DNA from: Mixophyes australis | Lineage: Eukaryota; Chordata; Amphibia; Anura; Limnodynastidae | DNA: 64,000 bases | NCBI GenBank assembly: GCA_036250195.1 | Contig: JAVHZZ010000002.1 | Location: 64,322,705 to 64,386,704 of the forward strand | Direction of reading: 5' to 3' | Part shown: piece after piece, positions 21,336-33,072 of the stretch | How positions within the stretch are numbered: position 1 is the first letter of the stretch | Layout of the letters: each line of letters begins with the position of its first letter | Notes under the pieces: model-generated | Seen by the model: only the letters and a program-made list of their open reading frames with translations | The model's database searches: none | Told to the model about the DNA's origin: nothing | Position numbers and translations under genes: made by a program

Positions 21336-23288
21336 GGAAGCACACAAATTTACACATGGATTTGCAGGCAGTGATCTCAGATTAGATGCACAACTAAAGT
21401 ACAAAAACTAAATTTAATTGTGTGGGATAGGGTTATTTAAATGAGATAAAGGGGTGGTGAGGGCACTTTTACAGGGAATTCCATTGTGTGGGAAGGCATA
21501 CAGTCTTTTTCTCCCTACAAAAGGCCTTCAATTCTCCACCCCCTTAGAACACATAAAAGTGGCATCTGTAATAAAATTATAACAATGTCCCCTCACTCTC
21601 ATTATTTAAGAAATAAACAAAGCTAAATAGTATTCTAGGAGGCCAAACTGAAAGGTTCAAATGAATAAATAAACATTTTCTAGAGCATCTGTCAACCAGT
21701 AAAACAAGGAATAATTTTACAGGGGTGTTTCCAGGAAAGAAGAGAGGCAGAGTCTTCCTCTGAAATGTACAGAGCTGTAAGAAGGTGACCAGACATCCCC
21801 AATATCCAAGGTAGTCCCTGTTTGCACAGCTCTATCCTTAGATACAGGATGTCCATGAATGAGTTCTGACAGCATCCGAGTCCTGTTCTCAGAACAGTTA
21901 CTATGTGCTTCCACTATCAGGTGCATAAATAACCTGCAGTATAATTGTGGACAGAGCTCAGTCGCCTCTTCTGTGGTGATCACAATCACTCAAGTGTAAA
22001 TTGCTGGAGGATGGTCAGTTGTCCAGGAGGAATTATTGCACTTGATGGCAGGTCAAATCGACTATGTAGCAGCAGAGATGTAAATCATTTATAGGGACTG
22101 GCTTTGTATATTAGCCATTGTGTCTATACTACCCACCAGGAATAGGATGTGCTTTGTACACTAGTCACCAGAATTGGGATTTGAAAAGTTAGTTTGAATT
22201 TAAAAGGCAACTATACATTTACAATACTCACCTGTTGCTGATCATATATGTGACTGGTATTAAGTACATCTCCTATGCTGTGTGCTCTTTTATATTGATG
22301 AACTGGCCTTAGTGTTATAAACTTTATGTTTGGTGTAAGGTAAAATTACTATTTGTAATCCAACCGATTTGTCATGTTGTGCATAAGATCTTGTAACTAG
22401 TCTGCAAGGACAGTGCCTTTAGTTTCTTTTTAAGTTTCTTTCTTGTTTTAAAATCAAATCGTGTCTTTGCACCTTAAGAGGGTCTTCACCTTCAGGAATC
22501 CCCTCGCCCTAGTTAGTGACACCCCGTTAAGCCACTGTGAAGCCTATGTATGATTCCAGGGAATTACAGCTGACACAGTTTTTGTCCAATGACTTTTCAT
22601 TTTGAAAAATCTCAAGTTAAAGTCTGCAACTCTCTTTCAGAAGACCGAGGCATTTGCGGATGTGGAGTGTGGTAATCCTGGTTGAGGGCTCCATCTGACT
22701 GATATATGGTGGCACAAACTAAAATGATGGCTTCTCCGAATGTGGGAATCTTTCTAAATGCTTTACTGACCACTTGAAAGGAGTAAACAATTTTCTCTAG
22801 ATCACTGGTGTAAACATTTCACTTCTTTGTAGCAATCACATTGAGTCCTGCTGCCAATTTTCCAAGCCAATTGTGATTAATATCTCCCCATTGCCGACCA
22901 CTGCATCTGTAGTTAGTGAGAAACACTAAAGATTTATTTATATATTCAGTTCTCGTGGGCTAATATGCCATACCGCCACTTCTCCTACTGCCTTCACTGT
23001 AAAACTATAATATTACATTCATTTACATTGTCTATACTGCCGCTTCTAAATTGTCGCATCGACCACTGTATGTCTAATGGATTAAATTGTCCTGGAATTG
23101 TTCATATATCAACTACTTTATTTAATGATCCATTCTGAAATTATAGTACAACAGGCTAGATAGAATGAATTGGGATAATCGTTTTAATAGTGCAAGAGGA
23201 AGTCTATGTTTACCAGTCAATGTTGGAAAAAAAAAAACAATGGTCTATTGTCTTTGCATTGTGTAAATAAATAAAAATAAGCTCTTAC
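21336..23288. other. intron 2, about 1.9 kb without recognised genes
   Basis: I found no exon with matching phase, no RNA gene and no clear repeat end. An open minus-strand stretch at 21717-21989 has no recognisable domain and is not called. Confidence 0.5.
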
Positions 23289-23393
23289 CAGATTTCTTGC
23301 TCTATTTATCTCCTTTTTCACAGATTCAATATTAAATCCACCAAAGAGATCTTGTGATTCTGAGTCCTTTGAAACCACGCGAGGAGAGAAGAG
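23289..23393 (-). CDS. PHF11-like: PHF11/PHF6-like ePHD gene, coding exon 2 (105 nt)
   Basis: Acceptor CTTTTTTTTCAG and donor GTAAGA. In phase 0 at both ends it reads LFSPRVVSKDSESQ, DLFGGFNIESVKKEI, NRARNL. This aligns with LFSSALVSSHSDNESLGG of PHF6 and with DVESVKKEIQRGRKL of PHF11; the ESVKKEI motif is closer to PHF11. The segment links the N-terminal CxxC/HxxC zinc site to the ePHD core. It has 35 codons against 34 in PHF6. Intron 1 to its right is about 15.8 kb and full of transposons. Confidence 0.93.
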
Positions 23394-23544
23394 CTGAAAA
23401 AAAAGAAGAACCAGCATTACTGACAAAAAGTAACTTTTTTCTTCTTTCCTACACTACTATCAAAACTGATGGTCAGTACATGTGAACTATGACTTTCTAT
23501 TTCAAAGCTCATGAACCCACCTATGTTCTAAATTTAATCGTAAG

Positions 23545-23870
23545 TTGTGTACACACTTATGCATGTATCGTGCAGATCACACAATAAATGACGATCTGGT
23601 CACATATTGCAAGAGTGTGCACGCTCCCACGATCAAGTTTTATCGTACCAAAGCACATTGTATAGTTTCTTTTGGTTTGCTAAACTGCCTAAAAATCACG
23701 TTCAATGATGAAACAATGGTGTGCAAATTTGACAGTCTGTATGCACTCGCGACCATCAGTCCAACAATCCTGCCAATAGTTCCTCCAACAGTGACGCCTT
23801 TGGGGGTGTCCATATTTAAAGATATAATTTTGTATCCTACGTGCTCTGTTGTGTAAACATACAATCACAT
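23545..23870. repeat. possible Harbinger-like MITE remnant
   Basis: TGTGTACACACTTATGCATG near the left and AAACATACAATCAC at the right, with CACGATCAAGTTTTATCGTAC inside, recall the GTGTACACAC-ended Harbinger element at 44418. No clean inverted termini. The overlapping open frames lack domains. Confidence 0.3.
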
Positions 23871-23964
23871 GGAAATACAGTGATGTTTTCATAGTGAACC
23901 AATACTAAATGTTCTTTACAATCCCTAGTTATTTTTCCTGTCCCACAGGGTTATATATGTGTGT

Positions 23965-23975
23965 TTATATATATA

Positions 23976-24020
<45 letters not shown>
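23965..24020. repeat. (AT)n microsatellite
   Basis: About 28 AT units with one interruption, immediately left of hAT element C. Confidence 0.95.
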
Positions 24021-24027
<7 letters not shown>

Positions 24028-24378
24028 CTATAGATTTCCACTCTGATGATTATTGTTTTAAATTAGGGATGTGCACCGGCGACTTTTGAGGTCTCGTGTT
24101 TTGTGTTTTGGATCCGGATTTTCATTATTTTTGGGGTTCGGATTTGTCTCCCAAAACACTTGACGAAAGGTCTCGGTTCGGTTTTAAGGTTTTGGATTCG
24201 GATTTTTTTTGGAAAAAACATAAAAAGTTTAAAAATCAAGTTTTTGGGCTTATTTTCACTCCTACGCTATTATTAACCTCAATAACATTCAATAACAAGC
24301 ATTTCCACTAATTTACAGTGTATTCTGAACACCTCACAATATAGTTATTAGTCCAAAACGTTGCAACGAGGTATCTTT

Positions 24379-25295
24379 CTGGACTGCGTAGAGGAGTGGG
24401 TCACCACAATATATATTAAAAACCCTGAACTTGTATGATTCGCACCAATAAATGTACCTGGACTGCGTAGAGGAGTGGTTCACCACAATATATATAATAA
24501 GAAAACCATCAACTTGTATGATTCGCACCAATAAATGTACCTGGACTGCCTAGAGGAGTGGGTCACCACAATATATATAATAGGAAAACCATCAACTTGT
24601 ATGATTCGCACCAATAAATGTACCTGGACTGCGTAGAGGAGTGGGTCACCACAATATATATTAAAAACCCTGAACTTGTATGATTCGCACCAATAAATGT
24701 ACCTGGACTGCGTAGAGGAGTGGGTCACCACAATATATATTAAAAACCCTGAACTTGTATGATTCGCAGCAATAAATGTACCTGGACTGCGTAGAGGAGT
24801 GGGTCACCACAATATATATTAAAAACCCTGAACTTGTATGATTCGCACCAATAAATGTACCTGGACTGCGTAGAGGAGTGGGTCACTACAATATATATTA
24901 AAAACCCTGAACTTGTATGATTCGCAGCAATAAATGTACCTGGACTGCGTAGAGTAGTGGGCACTGGGCACCACAATAAAAAATATATAGAAAACCTTCA
25001 ACAGGTCTGAATTACACTCAAAAATAGTATCTGGACTGCGTAGAGTAGTGGGCACTGGGCACCACAATAAAAAATATATAGAAAACCTTTAACAGGTCAG
25101 AATTACACCCAAAAATAGTATCTGGACTGCATAGAGGACTGGCCACTGGCCACCACAATATAATATATAGAAAACCTTCAACAGGTCAGAATTACACCCA
25201 AAAATAGTATCTGGACTGCGTAGAGTAGTGGGCACTGGGCACCACAATAAAATATATAAAAAACCTTCAACAGGTCTGCATTACACTGCACATAC
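24379..25295. repeat. 79-91-bp tandem array, 3' arm of element C
   Basis: Units beginning CTGGACTGCGTAGAGGAGTG start at 24379, 24458, 24541, 24624, 24703, 24782, 24861, 24940, 25031, 25122 and 25211. The period drifts from 79-83 bp to 89-91 bp as GGGCACTGGGCACC replaces GGGTCACC. Two related subfamilies of repeat thus lie side by side. Confidence 0.92.
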
Positions 25296-26425
25296 GGCTG
25301 CTCCTCCATCCTCTCCATCATATACATGTTGGAGTTTCAGCGTGTGACAACCTCTTGTTTTTGATAATGTCAGTGCATTTTGAATATTTTTCAATTTGCC
25401 CCACACCACTGAATGTACTTTATCTATGATACGCATCTATCTATCTTGACTGCGTAGTGTGGTGGCCCCGGTACACAATTTGGTACCGAGGCCACAATAT
25501 AATTAAAAAACCCTTCACGGGTCAGAATTCCACCAAAAAAGGGTATGGACTGCGTAGTGTGGTGGCCCCGGTACACAATTTGGTACCGAGGCCACAATAT
25601 AATTAAAAAACCCTTCACGGGTCAGAATTCCACCAAAAAAGGGTATGGACTGCGTAGTGTGGTGGCCCCGGTACACAATTTGGTACCGAGGCCACAATAT
25701 AATTAAAAAACCCTCCACGGGTCAGAATTCCACCAAAAAAGGGTATGGACTGCGTAGTGTGGTGGCCCCGGTACACAATTTGGTACCGAGGCCACAATAT
25801 AATTAAAAAATTGGGCATCAACTGTCACCGTTGTTTAATATCTGATACACCTAAATATGGACTGCACAGTGGAGTGGCCCCGGTAGTAAATTTGGTGCCG
25901 GGGCCACAATACCTCCTCCAACTTCCAAGTGTAGTGTTTATAAAGACAGACAGCGTTGAAGTGTTATTAGTTGACTTTCTTAACCCTAAAATTGTCCCTG
26001 TTGCAAATATTCGTGCAATGGACAGTTACTTTTTTATTGAAAGACTCAAGCTTTCAAGTGCAGTGTTTATAAAATATAAACAACAATACAGTAGTTTTAG
26101 AGCACGTCAATACCTCTTGTTTTAAATTATGACAGGGCATTTTACTTTTGGTTTAATTTCTTGAATTTGTTTAAATTTGGTTTTACTTTTTGAACATGGC
26201 AAACGACTGTTGATTGGTCATATAATGCAAAAAAAAAAGTTCCAAGATGGAATTGTCCTTGGGCCCTCACACCCACCCTTATGTTGTTGAAATAGGACAT
26301 GCACACTTTAACAAACCAATCATTTCAGCGACAGGGCCTACCAAACAACTTTGGCTGAAATGATTGGTTTGTTTGGGCCCCCACACCAAAAAAAGCTATT
26401 CATCTCTCCCTGTACAGACTAAACA
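25296..26425 (-). repeat. scrambled transposase-derived tail and 100-bp array, element C
   Basis: 25296-25385 resembles the coding stretch 27471-27560 (both have CTGCTCCTCCATCCTCT and CAACCTCTTGTTT). 26190-26220 repeats CATGGCAAACGACTGTTG from 28293. The 100-bp units starting at 25450, 25550, 25650 and 25750 contain GGTGGCCCCGGTACACAATT, similar to coding sequence near 28140-28170 (GATTTGGTACCGGGGACACA). A hairpin (26311-26374, arms AACAAACCAATCATTTCAGC and GCTGAAATGATTGGTTTGTT) lies just beyond the transposase stop. Confidence 0.75.
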
Positions 26426-26429
26426 GGCT

Positions 26430-29427
26430 CTACTGAGGCAAGATGTCGTCCTCATCCTCAACCTCTGATTCCTCTCCCCCTACAGTGTGTACTTCCTCCT
26501 CATCACACATTATCAATTCGTCCCCGCTGGACTCCACAACCACAGGTCCCTCTGTAGTATCTGGAGGGCAGTGCTGTACTTCATTGAGGAATTGATTATT
26601 CATTTTTATAAACATCATTTTTTCAACGTTGTGAGGAAGCAACCTCCTTCGCCGCTCACTGACCAGGTTCCCCGCTGCACTAAAAACTCTTTCCGAGTAC
26701 ACACTGGAGGGGGGACAACTCAGGTAAAATAGAGCCAGTTTGTACAGGGGCTTCCAAACTGCCTTTTTTTCCTGCCAGTAACAATATGGACTGTCTGACA
26801 TGTCTACTTGGATGGTGTCAGCAAAGTAATCATCCACAATTTTTTCTATTGTGACAGCATCCAATGCAGCGAGAGTAGACATGTCTGCAATGGTTGGCAG
26901 GTCCTTCAGTCCGGACCAGATGTTATCAGCATCCCCGCCAGCGCCTCTTTTGGGAAAACTGAGCTTTTTCCTCGCAGCCATAGATGTGGAAGAAAATGAG
27001 GGTGGAGCTGTTGGCATGTCACGGTCCTCTTCAGAGGACAATCTCCTGACCAGCAGGTCTTTGCACCGCTGTAGACGTGTGTCCGCCGGAAACAGAGACA
27101 CAACATACGCTTTAAACCGAGGATCGAGCACGGTGGCCAGAATGTATTCCTCTGACTTTAAAAGAGTGACCACCCTCGGATCCTGGCAAAGCGTACGAAG
27201 GGCTACATCCACAAGAGCTACATGCTTGGTGTAATCGCAATGGCTTACCAGCTCCTCCCTCACTTTCTCCAGCTGCTTCTGCAACAGCCTGATCAGGGGA
27301 ATGACTTGACTCAAGCTGGCAGTGTCGGAACTGACTTCTCGTGTGGCAAGTTCAAATGGCTGCAGAACCTTGCACAACACGGAAATCAGTCTCCACTGCG
27401 CTTGACTGAGGCGCATCCCCACTCCTTTGCCTATGTCGTAGGTGGCTGTGTAGGCCTGAATGGCCTTTTGCTGCTCCTCCATCCTCTGCAGCATATAGAG
27501 GGTGGAGTTCCAGCGCGTCACAACCTCTTGTTTGAGGTGATGGCAGGGCAGGTTCATGCTTTTTTGATGTGCCTCTAGTCTGCGGTAGGCACTGGCTGAA
27601 TGCCGAAAGTGTCCAGTAATTTTGCGCGCCACCGCAAGCATCTCCTACACACCCCTGTCACTCTTGAGGTAATGCTGCACCACCAAATTAATGGTGTGGG
27701 CAAAACATGGGACGTGCTGGAAATTGCCCATATTTAATGCCCGCACAATGTTACGGGCATTGTCTGACACCACAAATTCCCATGAGAGTCTAAGTGGGGT
27801 AAGCCACTGGGAGATAATTTCCCTCAGTTTCTCTAATATGTTGTCAGCGTTGTGCCTCTTATTAAAGCCTGTAATACACAATGTTGCCTGCCTTTGCACG
27901 AGCAGCCATTTTGTAGTTGCTGCTACTGATGCAGCTGTTGCTGTTGCTGCGGAAGGGGATGCATCTACCCAGTGGGCTGTCACAGTCATATAGTCCTTCG
28001 TTTGCCCAGAACCACTTGTCCACATGTCCGTGGTTAAGTGGACAGTGGGTACAACCGCATTTTTTAGAGCACTGAGGACACTTGATCGTACTTCTCTGTA
28101 CATTTTTGGTATCACCTGCCTAGTGAAGTGGAATCTCGACGGGATTTGGTACCGGGGACACAATACCTCCATCAACCCTCTAAATCCCACTCCACTGATG
28201 GCGGACACCGGGCGCACGTCTAACACCAACATTGCAGTTACAGCCGCAGTTATACGCTTTGCAATAGGGTGACTACTATCGTATTTTGTGGTCATGGCAA
28301 ACGACTGTTGGACGGTCAATTGTTTTGTGAAAGACTTAGCGGTCTTACGACTTCCCCTCTGGGAAGATGACCGACTAACAGCAGCAACAGCAGCAGTGGC
28401 AGTAGTAGGCGTACCGCTGCAGGATTCCTCGGATGAATCCCGTATTGAGGAGGACTCAGTCTGGCTGCTGACTTGGGCTGCAGGACTGAATCTGATGGAG
28501 ATTGTGGAGGAAGTTGACGAGGAGGGTGTTGCTGGTGTGTATCCAACTGGACCACGGGATTTAGGTGTCCCTGTACCAATGAGGGTCCTAGCCCCAGTTC
28601 CTGAACTAACCACTGAACTATGAAGGTTATTCAGGTGACGTATAAGGGAGGATGTTCCTAGGTGGGCAAGATCCTTACCCCTGCTTATTTGAGCTTTACA
28701 TACATAAGCTACATATGGCCATACATTGGTTGTCTGGATTTGGATAAAAATAACTCCAGACCGAAGAGGTGCATTTTTTGGTCTTCTGACCAGGCATGAC
28801 GATGGGCTTTTTCATCCCATGGACATCAGCTGTTTCCCCCCCTGGTGCCTCATTTACAATAACCACATCACCATCCTCATCATCAAGTTCCTCCACAGCG
28901 CCAGCTACATCATCAATAGGCTCTTCCCGAGCCACCTCTTCCCGTACAGTGATGGGAAGGTCAGGCTTGACAACCACCAACATCCTTGGACTCGCCTTGG
29001 GGATTTGTGATAATTTCTCTTTAGAAGGCAGAGTTGTTTGCTGTTTTGTTGCTGACAGCATAACTCTCTTCAATTTTTTGTAGGGGGGGGGAGGAGGAGG
29101 GCTAAGATCCGTGGGTGAAGCTGAACCACTAGTCATGAACACGGGCCAGGGCCTAAGCCGTTCCTTGCCACTCCGTGTCGTAAATGGCATATTGGCAACT
29201 TTACGTTTCTCCTCAGATGATTTTAAGTTTCTCTTTTTGCTACTTTTTCTTAACTTGGGCTTTTTGGATTTTACATGCCCGGTACTACGAGATTGGGCAT
29301 CGGGCTTGGAAGACGACGTTGATGGCATTTCATCGTCTATGTCATGACTAGTGGCAGCAGCTTCAGCATTAGGAGGAAGTGGGTCTTGATCTTTCCCTAC
29401 TTTATCCTCCAAATTTTTGGTCTCCAT
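26430..29427 (-). pseudogene. hAT transposase, one amber codon and one 4-bp insertion (element C)
   Basis: The ATG is at 29427-29425. The first segment (to 28696) holds an acidic/basic N-terminus and the first half of the BED finger. A 4-bp tandem duplication (TGTATGTAAAG where element A has TGTAAAG) near 28700 shifts the frame inside the finger. The next segment runs to TAG at 27647-27645, where B has CAG (Gln). Frame then continues to a natural stop at 26430. Catalytic residues are present: Asp in TTDMWTSGSG, Asp in VVSDNARN, Glu in VYSERVFS. The dimerisation domain SPYCYWQEKKAVWKPLYKLA is complete. All zinc ligands of the finger are present on either side of the shift. Related to ZBED-type hAT enzymes; not functional as it stands. 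Confidence 0.92.
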
Positions 29428-29439
29428 TATATGTAGCAC

Positions 29440-30430
29440 AAGATACTGCAGAATGTGTGAACTTGGTAATATTGCAGTACCAATGGACTTATACTGCTGG
29501 ATTGGTTTTGCAAATTTGGTTATAATTACTTTATTTTAAAAAAAAATTATTTTAATATTTTTTATAACTTTTTTTTGATTTTTTAAAAACTTGGGAATAA
29601 TGGGGAAATAACTATGCCCTTAGAAGCACAGAGCACAGGACACAGCACCACTGGACTGAACAGGACACAGCACAGGACCCAGCAGCACTACGGAACTCAG
29701 CAGGACAGAGCACAGGACACAGCACCACTGGACTGATACTGCAGAATGTGTGAACTTTGTAATATTGCAGTACCACTGGACTTTTACTGCTGAATGTGTG
29801 AACTTGGTAATATTGCAGTACCAATGGGCTTATACTGCTGGATTGGCTTTGCAAATTTGGTTATAATTATTTTTTTTTAAAAATTTTTATTTTAATTTTT
29901 TTTATAACTTTTTTTTTATTTTTTAAAAACTTGGGAATAATGGGGAAATAACTATGCCCTTAGAAGCACAGAGCACAGGACACAGCACCACTGGACTGAA
30001 CAGGACACAGCGCAGGACCCAGCAGCACTACTGAACTCAGCAGGACAGAGCACAGGACACAGCACCACTGGACTGATACTGCTGAATGTGTGAACTTGGT
30101 AATATTGCAGTACCAATGGGCTTATACTGCAGGATTGGTTGTGCAAATTTTGTTGTAATTAAAAAAAAATGTAATTATTTTTTTGTATTTTTTTTAAATA
30201 ACTTTTTTTTATTTTTTTTAAACACTTTGGAATATTGGGGAAATAACTATGCCCTTAGAAGCAGAGAGCACAGGACACAGCACCACTGGACTGAACAGGA
30301 CACAGCACAGGACCCAGCAGCACCACTGACCTCAGAAGGACAGAGCACAGGACACAGCACCACTGGACTGAGCACAGCACAGCACAGCACTGAACAGCAC
30401 GAGATATAGCAGGACAGAGGACCACCTAAC
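29440..30430. repeat. about 300-340-bp triplicated unit, 5' arm of element C
   Basis: ACTATGCCCTTAGAAGCA occurs at 29611, 29951 and 30245. Each is followed by CAGAGCACAGGACACAGCAC runs and then AATATTGCAGTACCA and a long A/T tract. The small inner CACAGGACACAGCACCACTG units account for the Cys-rich open frames on the minus strand, which are not genes. Confidence 0.88.
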
Positions 30431-30782
30431 ACACCCTCCCTCTACCCTGATCAATGCCCGAGTGAAGATGGCGGCGACTAGCGGGGAATTTATAGGATCC
30501 GAGTATCGCGAGATCCGACAACGGGATTATGAGTCAGAGCCTCAGTTTCAGATTTGAATTTGGTGCCAATACCCGGATCTGTCTCGGATCCGACTCGGAT
30601 CGGCAACGTTCGGGTGGGCTCGGATTTCAAAAATCCGAGTGCGCTCATCTCTATTTTAAATTGGCTTTCAAACTTCTTCAGAACATAGCATATATAGCAT
30701 GCAATGATTGATACACAACAAGATATACGTATATGAACTGCTCACAATAAATATCTCAATAAGCAAAGCTAGACAGCATCCA

Positions 30783-30976
30783 GGGGGTAAATGTATCAAT
30801 CTGCGGGTTCTTCAACACCCGTGTGTTCAGCAGCCTCTTCCGCGATTAAATTTCAAGCGGTGCTGCATTGTAAAGGGTTAACTTCCCTTTACAATGCAGC
30901 GCCGCTTGAAATTTAATCGCGGAAGAGGCTGAAGACACAGGTGTTGAAGAACCCGCAGATTGATACATTTACCCCC
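30783..30976. mobile_element. complete palindromic MITE (GGGGGTAAATGTATCAAT)
   Basis: The two 90-bp arms are near-perfect inverted copies from GGGGGTAAATGTATCAATCT to AGATTGATACATTTACCCCC. The centre is GTAAAGGGTTAACTTCCCTTTAC. Truncated copies lie at 18536-18670 and 60808-60919. Confidence 0.93.
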
Positions 30977-31100
30977 AGATATCGTTATCTGGTATCTCAA
31001 AATAATCATTTAACAAAAGGCATACATATATTAACATTTCAAGTACATATGATGTACAAAGGATACAACATGTATTCTCTACTGTGGTCCTATATGTATG

Positions 31101-31493
31101 CAGGCCCGGCGCTCCCATTAGGCAAGGTTAGGCACTTGCCTAGGGCGCCGGGCTCTGGAGGGCGCCTGGAGGGCACCACAGAACTAGAAATTAATTTTAA
31201 AACTGTGCGGCGACCGCTGACCATACCTGTCACGGCCGCCGCACAGCATTCAGATGAATGGGGAGGGGGGGGAAGAGGCTATTGCTCACCACCGCCGCCT
31301 CTCTGCTCCGTCTCCTCCCCTTCACTCACTAGTGTCAGTGAGTGGAGAGGAGGAGACGGAGCAGAGAGGCGGCGGTGGTGAGACAAGGTAAGAAAAGACG
31401 GGGTGAGGAGGGAGGAGGGAGGAGGGCGCCGATTTTTGCGGGGGGGGGGTGCCGATTTTGCCTAGGGCGCCATGGACCCTAGCACCGGCCCTG
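31101..31493. mobile_element. hAT-type MITE (CAGGCCCGGC) with exact 8-bp TSD
   Basis: Left end CAGGCCCGGCGCTCCCATTA, right end ACCCTAGCACCGGCCCTG, flanked by TATGTATG (31093-31100, 31494-31501). An internal inverted pair around CCGCCGCCTCTCTGCTCCGT and ACGGAGCAGAGAGGCGGCGG gives a strong hairpin. CCTAGGGCGCC is repeated near both ends. Confidence 0.92.
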
Positions 31494-31539
31494 TATGTAT
31501 GCCTTAAATATATATGATTTTTATTTTGTAATATATATT

Positions 31540-31712
31540 ATCATCGATTTATTTATATAGCGCCACTAATTCCACAGTGCTGTACAGAGAACTCACATCA
31601 ATCCCTGCCCCATTGGAGCTTACAGTCCAAATTCCCTAACAGCCACAGACCAAGAGAGACTAGGGTCAATATGATATCAGCCAATTAACCAGTATGTTTT
31701 TGGAGTCCTTCA
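31540..31712 (-). mobile_element. tRNA-derived SINE, 5'-truncated, inverted
   Basis: Reverse complement of the 3' half of the V-SINE-like copies: ATTTATATAGCGCCACTAAT, GCTTACAGTCCAAATTCC and CCAATTAACCAGTATGTTTT are recognisable. The tRNA-like head is missing. Confidence 0.82.
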
Positions 31713-31954
31713 TTAGAAAATTTTGATATCAGCACCTTTGACTTTTTACCTTTTTATTTTGCTTTTAAAGTTCGAGTTTGGTTTATTTATAGGATAGATA
31801 GAGGTTATGGGAACAGGTGTCATCTCCTGGGGTAGACAGTAGTGTGTAGCAGCTGAGAGATCACGTAACTCCAAGGCTTTGGATATAACTTGCCTCATCC
31901 AATTTATTAAGCGAGAAAATAAACTGAGCTTTATAATGTAATAAAGAAAACACC

Positions 31955-31958
<4 letters not shown>

Positions 31959-31986
<28 letters not shown>
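31959..31986. repeat. (CA)n microsatellite
   Basis: About 14 CA units. Flanking sequence (31740-31950) has no recognised gene. Confidence 0.95.
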
Positions 31987-31989
<3 letters not shown>

Positions 31990-32144
31990 GAGTAAGTATG
32001 TGTGTTTTCTTTATTACGTTAATAAGATCAGTTTATACTTTAATTTTTTTTATTTTATTTTTTAAATATGTGTATCTCTTTCACAAACCTTCATATATTG
32101 TCCCTAGAGAGTTTGTATGATGGCCTCACAGGTTTCAGGTATGA

Positions 32145-32404
32145 TCAGACCCAGAGCTTGTCAAAAATCTCATTGTAGCAACCAGTCTCCACTCTGCAAA
32201 TATGGGTCTCCTTAAATATGTCCTCCTTTTGTATGAGTGGGGTGACCATTGCAGCCAGCAGCTCCTGGAAAGTGGGTTTATTCATCTGCATGAAATTCCT
32301 GAAGTCATCAGTATTATTCTCCTGTATATCCTGTAGCAGTGGCATATGTGAAAATGACTCTCTCCTCAGCAACCAAGCAACCAGACCGTGGTCCAACAAT
32401 TGTG
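32145..32404 (-). pseudogene. Harbinger transposase N-terminal fragment, interrupted by a solo LTR
   Basis: The frame reads RRESFSHMPLLQDIQENN then DDFRNFMQMNKPTFQELL and VTPLIQKED. It matches RRDTFSHMPLLQEIRDNN then DDFKNFLHMNDSTFQELLQL in the Harbinger element at 44756. This is the helical N-terminal part of the DDE transposase; the catalytic core is missing. The LTR at 32405-33072 splits the reading frame upstream of these residues. Confidence 0.85.
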
Positions 32405-33072
32405 TGTCAGGCCGTAGGCCTACTGAGGGCTACAAAGGAGCAAACACTATCCGGTATTAGCGCCACTGAACTAGCAGGAGCGGAGTCTAACGTACCCCTG
32501 GTATTCGCCAGGGACCCCCGCAAGGAGGTTCCGACTTCGCTGCACAGGGCACGCAGGTCGCGGTCCTACTAGCCAGCTGCCGGTGTAGTGTAGAAGGGTC
32601 AGACGGTCCGGGTCAAACCAATCGGGAATGCAAGGTACCAAAGAGAATCCAGAGGAATGGTCAACAAGCCGAGGTCGCAAGAACAATATGGGTCACACAG
32701 AAACAGAAATGGTCGCCAAAGCCGGGTCACAACGGGAGAGCAGGAACACAAGAGGAACAATCAGGGTAGCTGGGAATAGCAGGGAAAATCAGGATACTAG
32801 GTACTGGGACTTGTTACTCTGGCACCCTAATGGTGCCAGAGCCAGGTTTAAATAGAGGCAGGCAGCTGCTGATAGGAAGAGCCAGGGGGCGGCACGCTAA
32901 AGAAAAGTAGCGTCCCGTTGCTAGGCAACGGGATGGAGGTAGGTCGCATGTGCCCGACAGGCAGGCTGACCGGAAAGCCACAGCTCGTCTGTTGCTAAGC
33001 AACAGAGCACTTGGCTAGGAGACAGGCTTCCATCCCCGTCTGACAGTGGGACAGCAGGGACGGCGCCTGACA
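32405..33072 (-). mobile_element. solo LTR (Ty3/gypsy-type), 5-bp TSD
   Basis: The 668-bp block begins TGTCAGGCCG and ends GGCGCCTGACA, the TG...CA with inverted ends typical of LTRs. It is flanked by TTGTG at 32400-32404 and 33073-33077. On the minus strand CTATTTAAACC is a possible TATA box. GTTGCTAGGCAAC and GTTGCTAAGCAAC are imperfect palindromes (X-box-like) in the putative U3. No internal coding part remains, so it is a recombination product. Confidence 0.9.

Larger units (their letters stand above)
24064..30653 (-). mobile_element. hAT DNA transposon C (6590 bp), nearly complete
   Basis: The ends are TAGGGATGTGCACCGG (24064) and GAGTGCGCTCATCTCTA (ending 30653). They are flanked by a perfect 8-bp duplication TTTTAAAT at 24056-24063 and 30654-30661. 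The transposase is on the minus strand (29427 down to 26430). Both non-coding arms hold large tandem arrays. It lies in intron 1 of the ePHD gene, in the gene's own orientation. Element A at 1-2675 is a deleted relative; element B belongs to a related but distinct family. Confidence 0.96.

Noticed and set aside
24334..25067. Minus-strand ORFs repeating YIYWCESYKFRVFNIY
   Set aside because: They follow the 79-bp array in the tail of hAT element C and have no independent support.
25424..25821. Minus-strand ORFs repeating LIILWPRYQIVYRGHHTTQS
   Set aside because: They come from the 100-bp array of element C, not from a gene.
29612..30432. Cys-rich minus-strand ORFs (SCAVSCSVQWCCVLCS)
   Set aside because: They are translations of CACAGGACACAGCACC repeats in the 5' arm of element C; the apparent Cys pattern is not a zinc or toxin fold.
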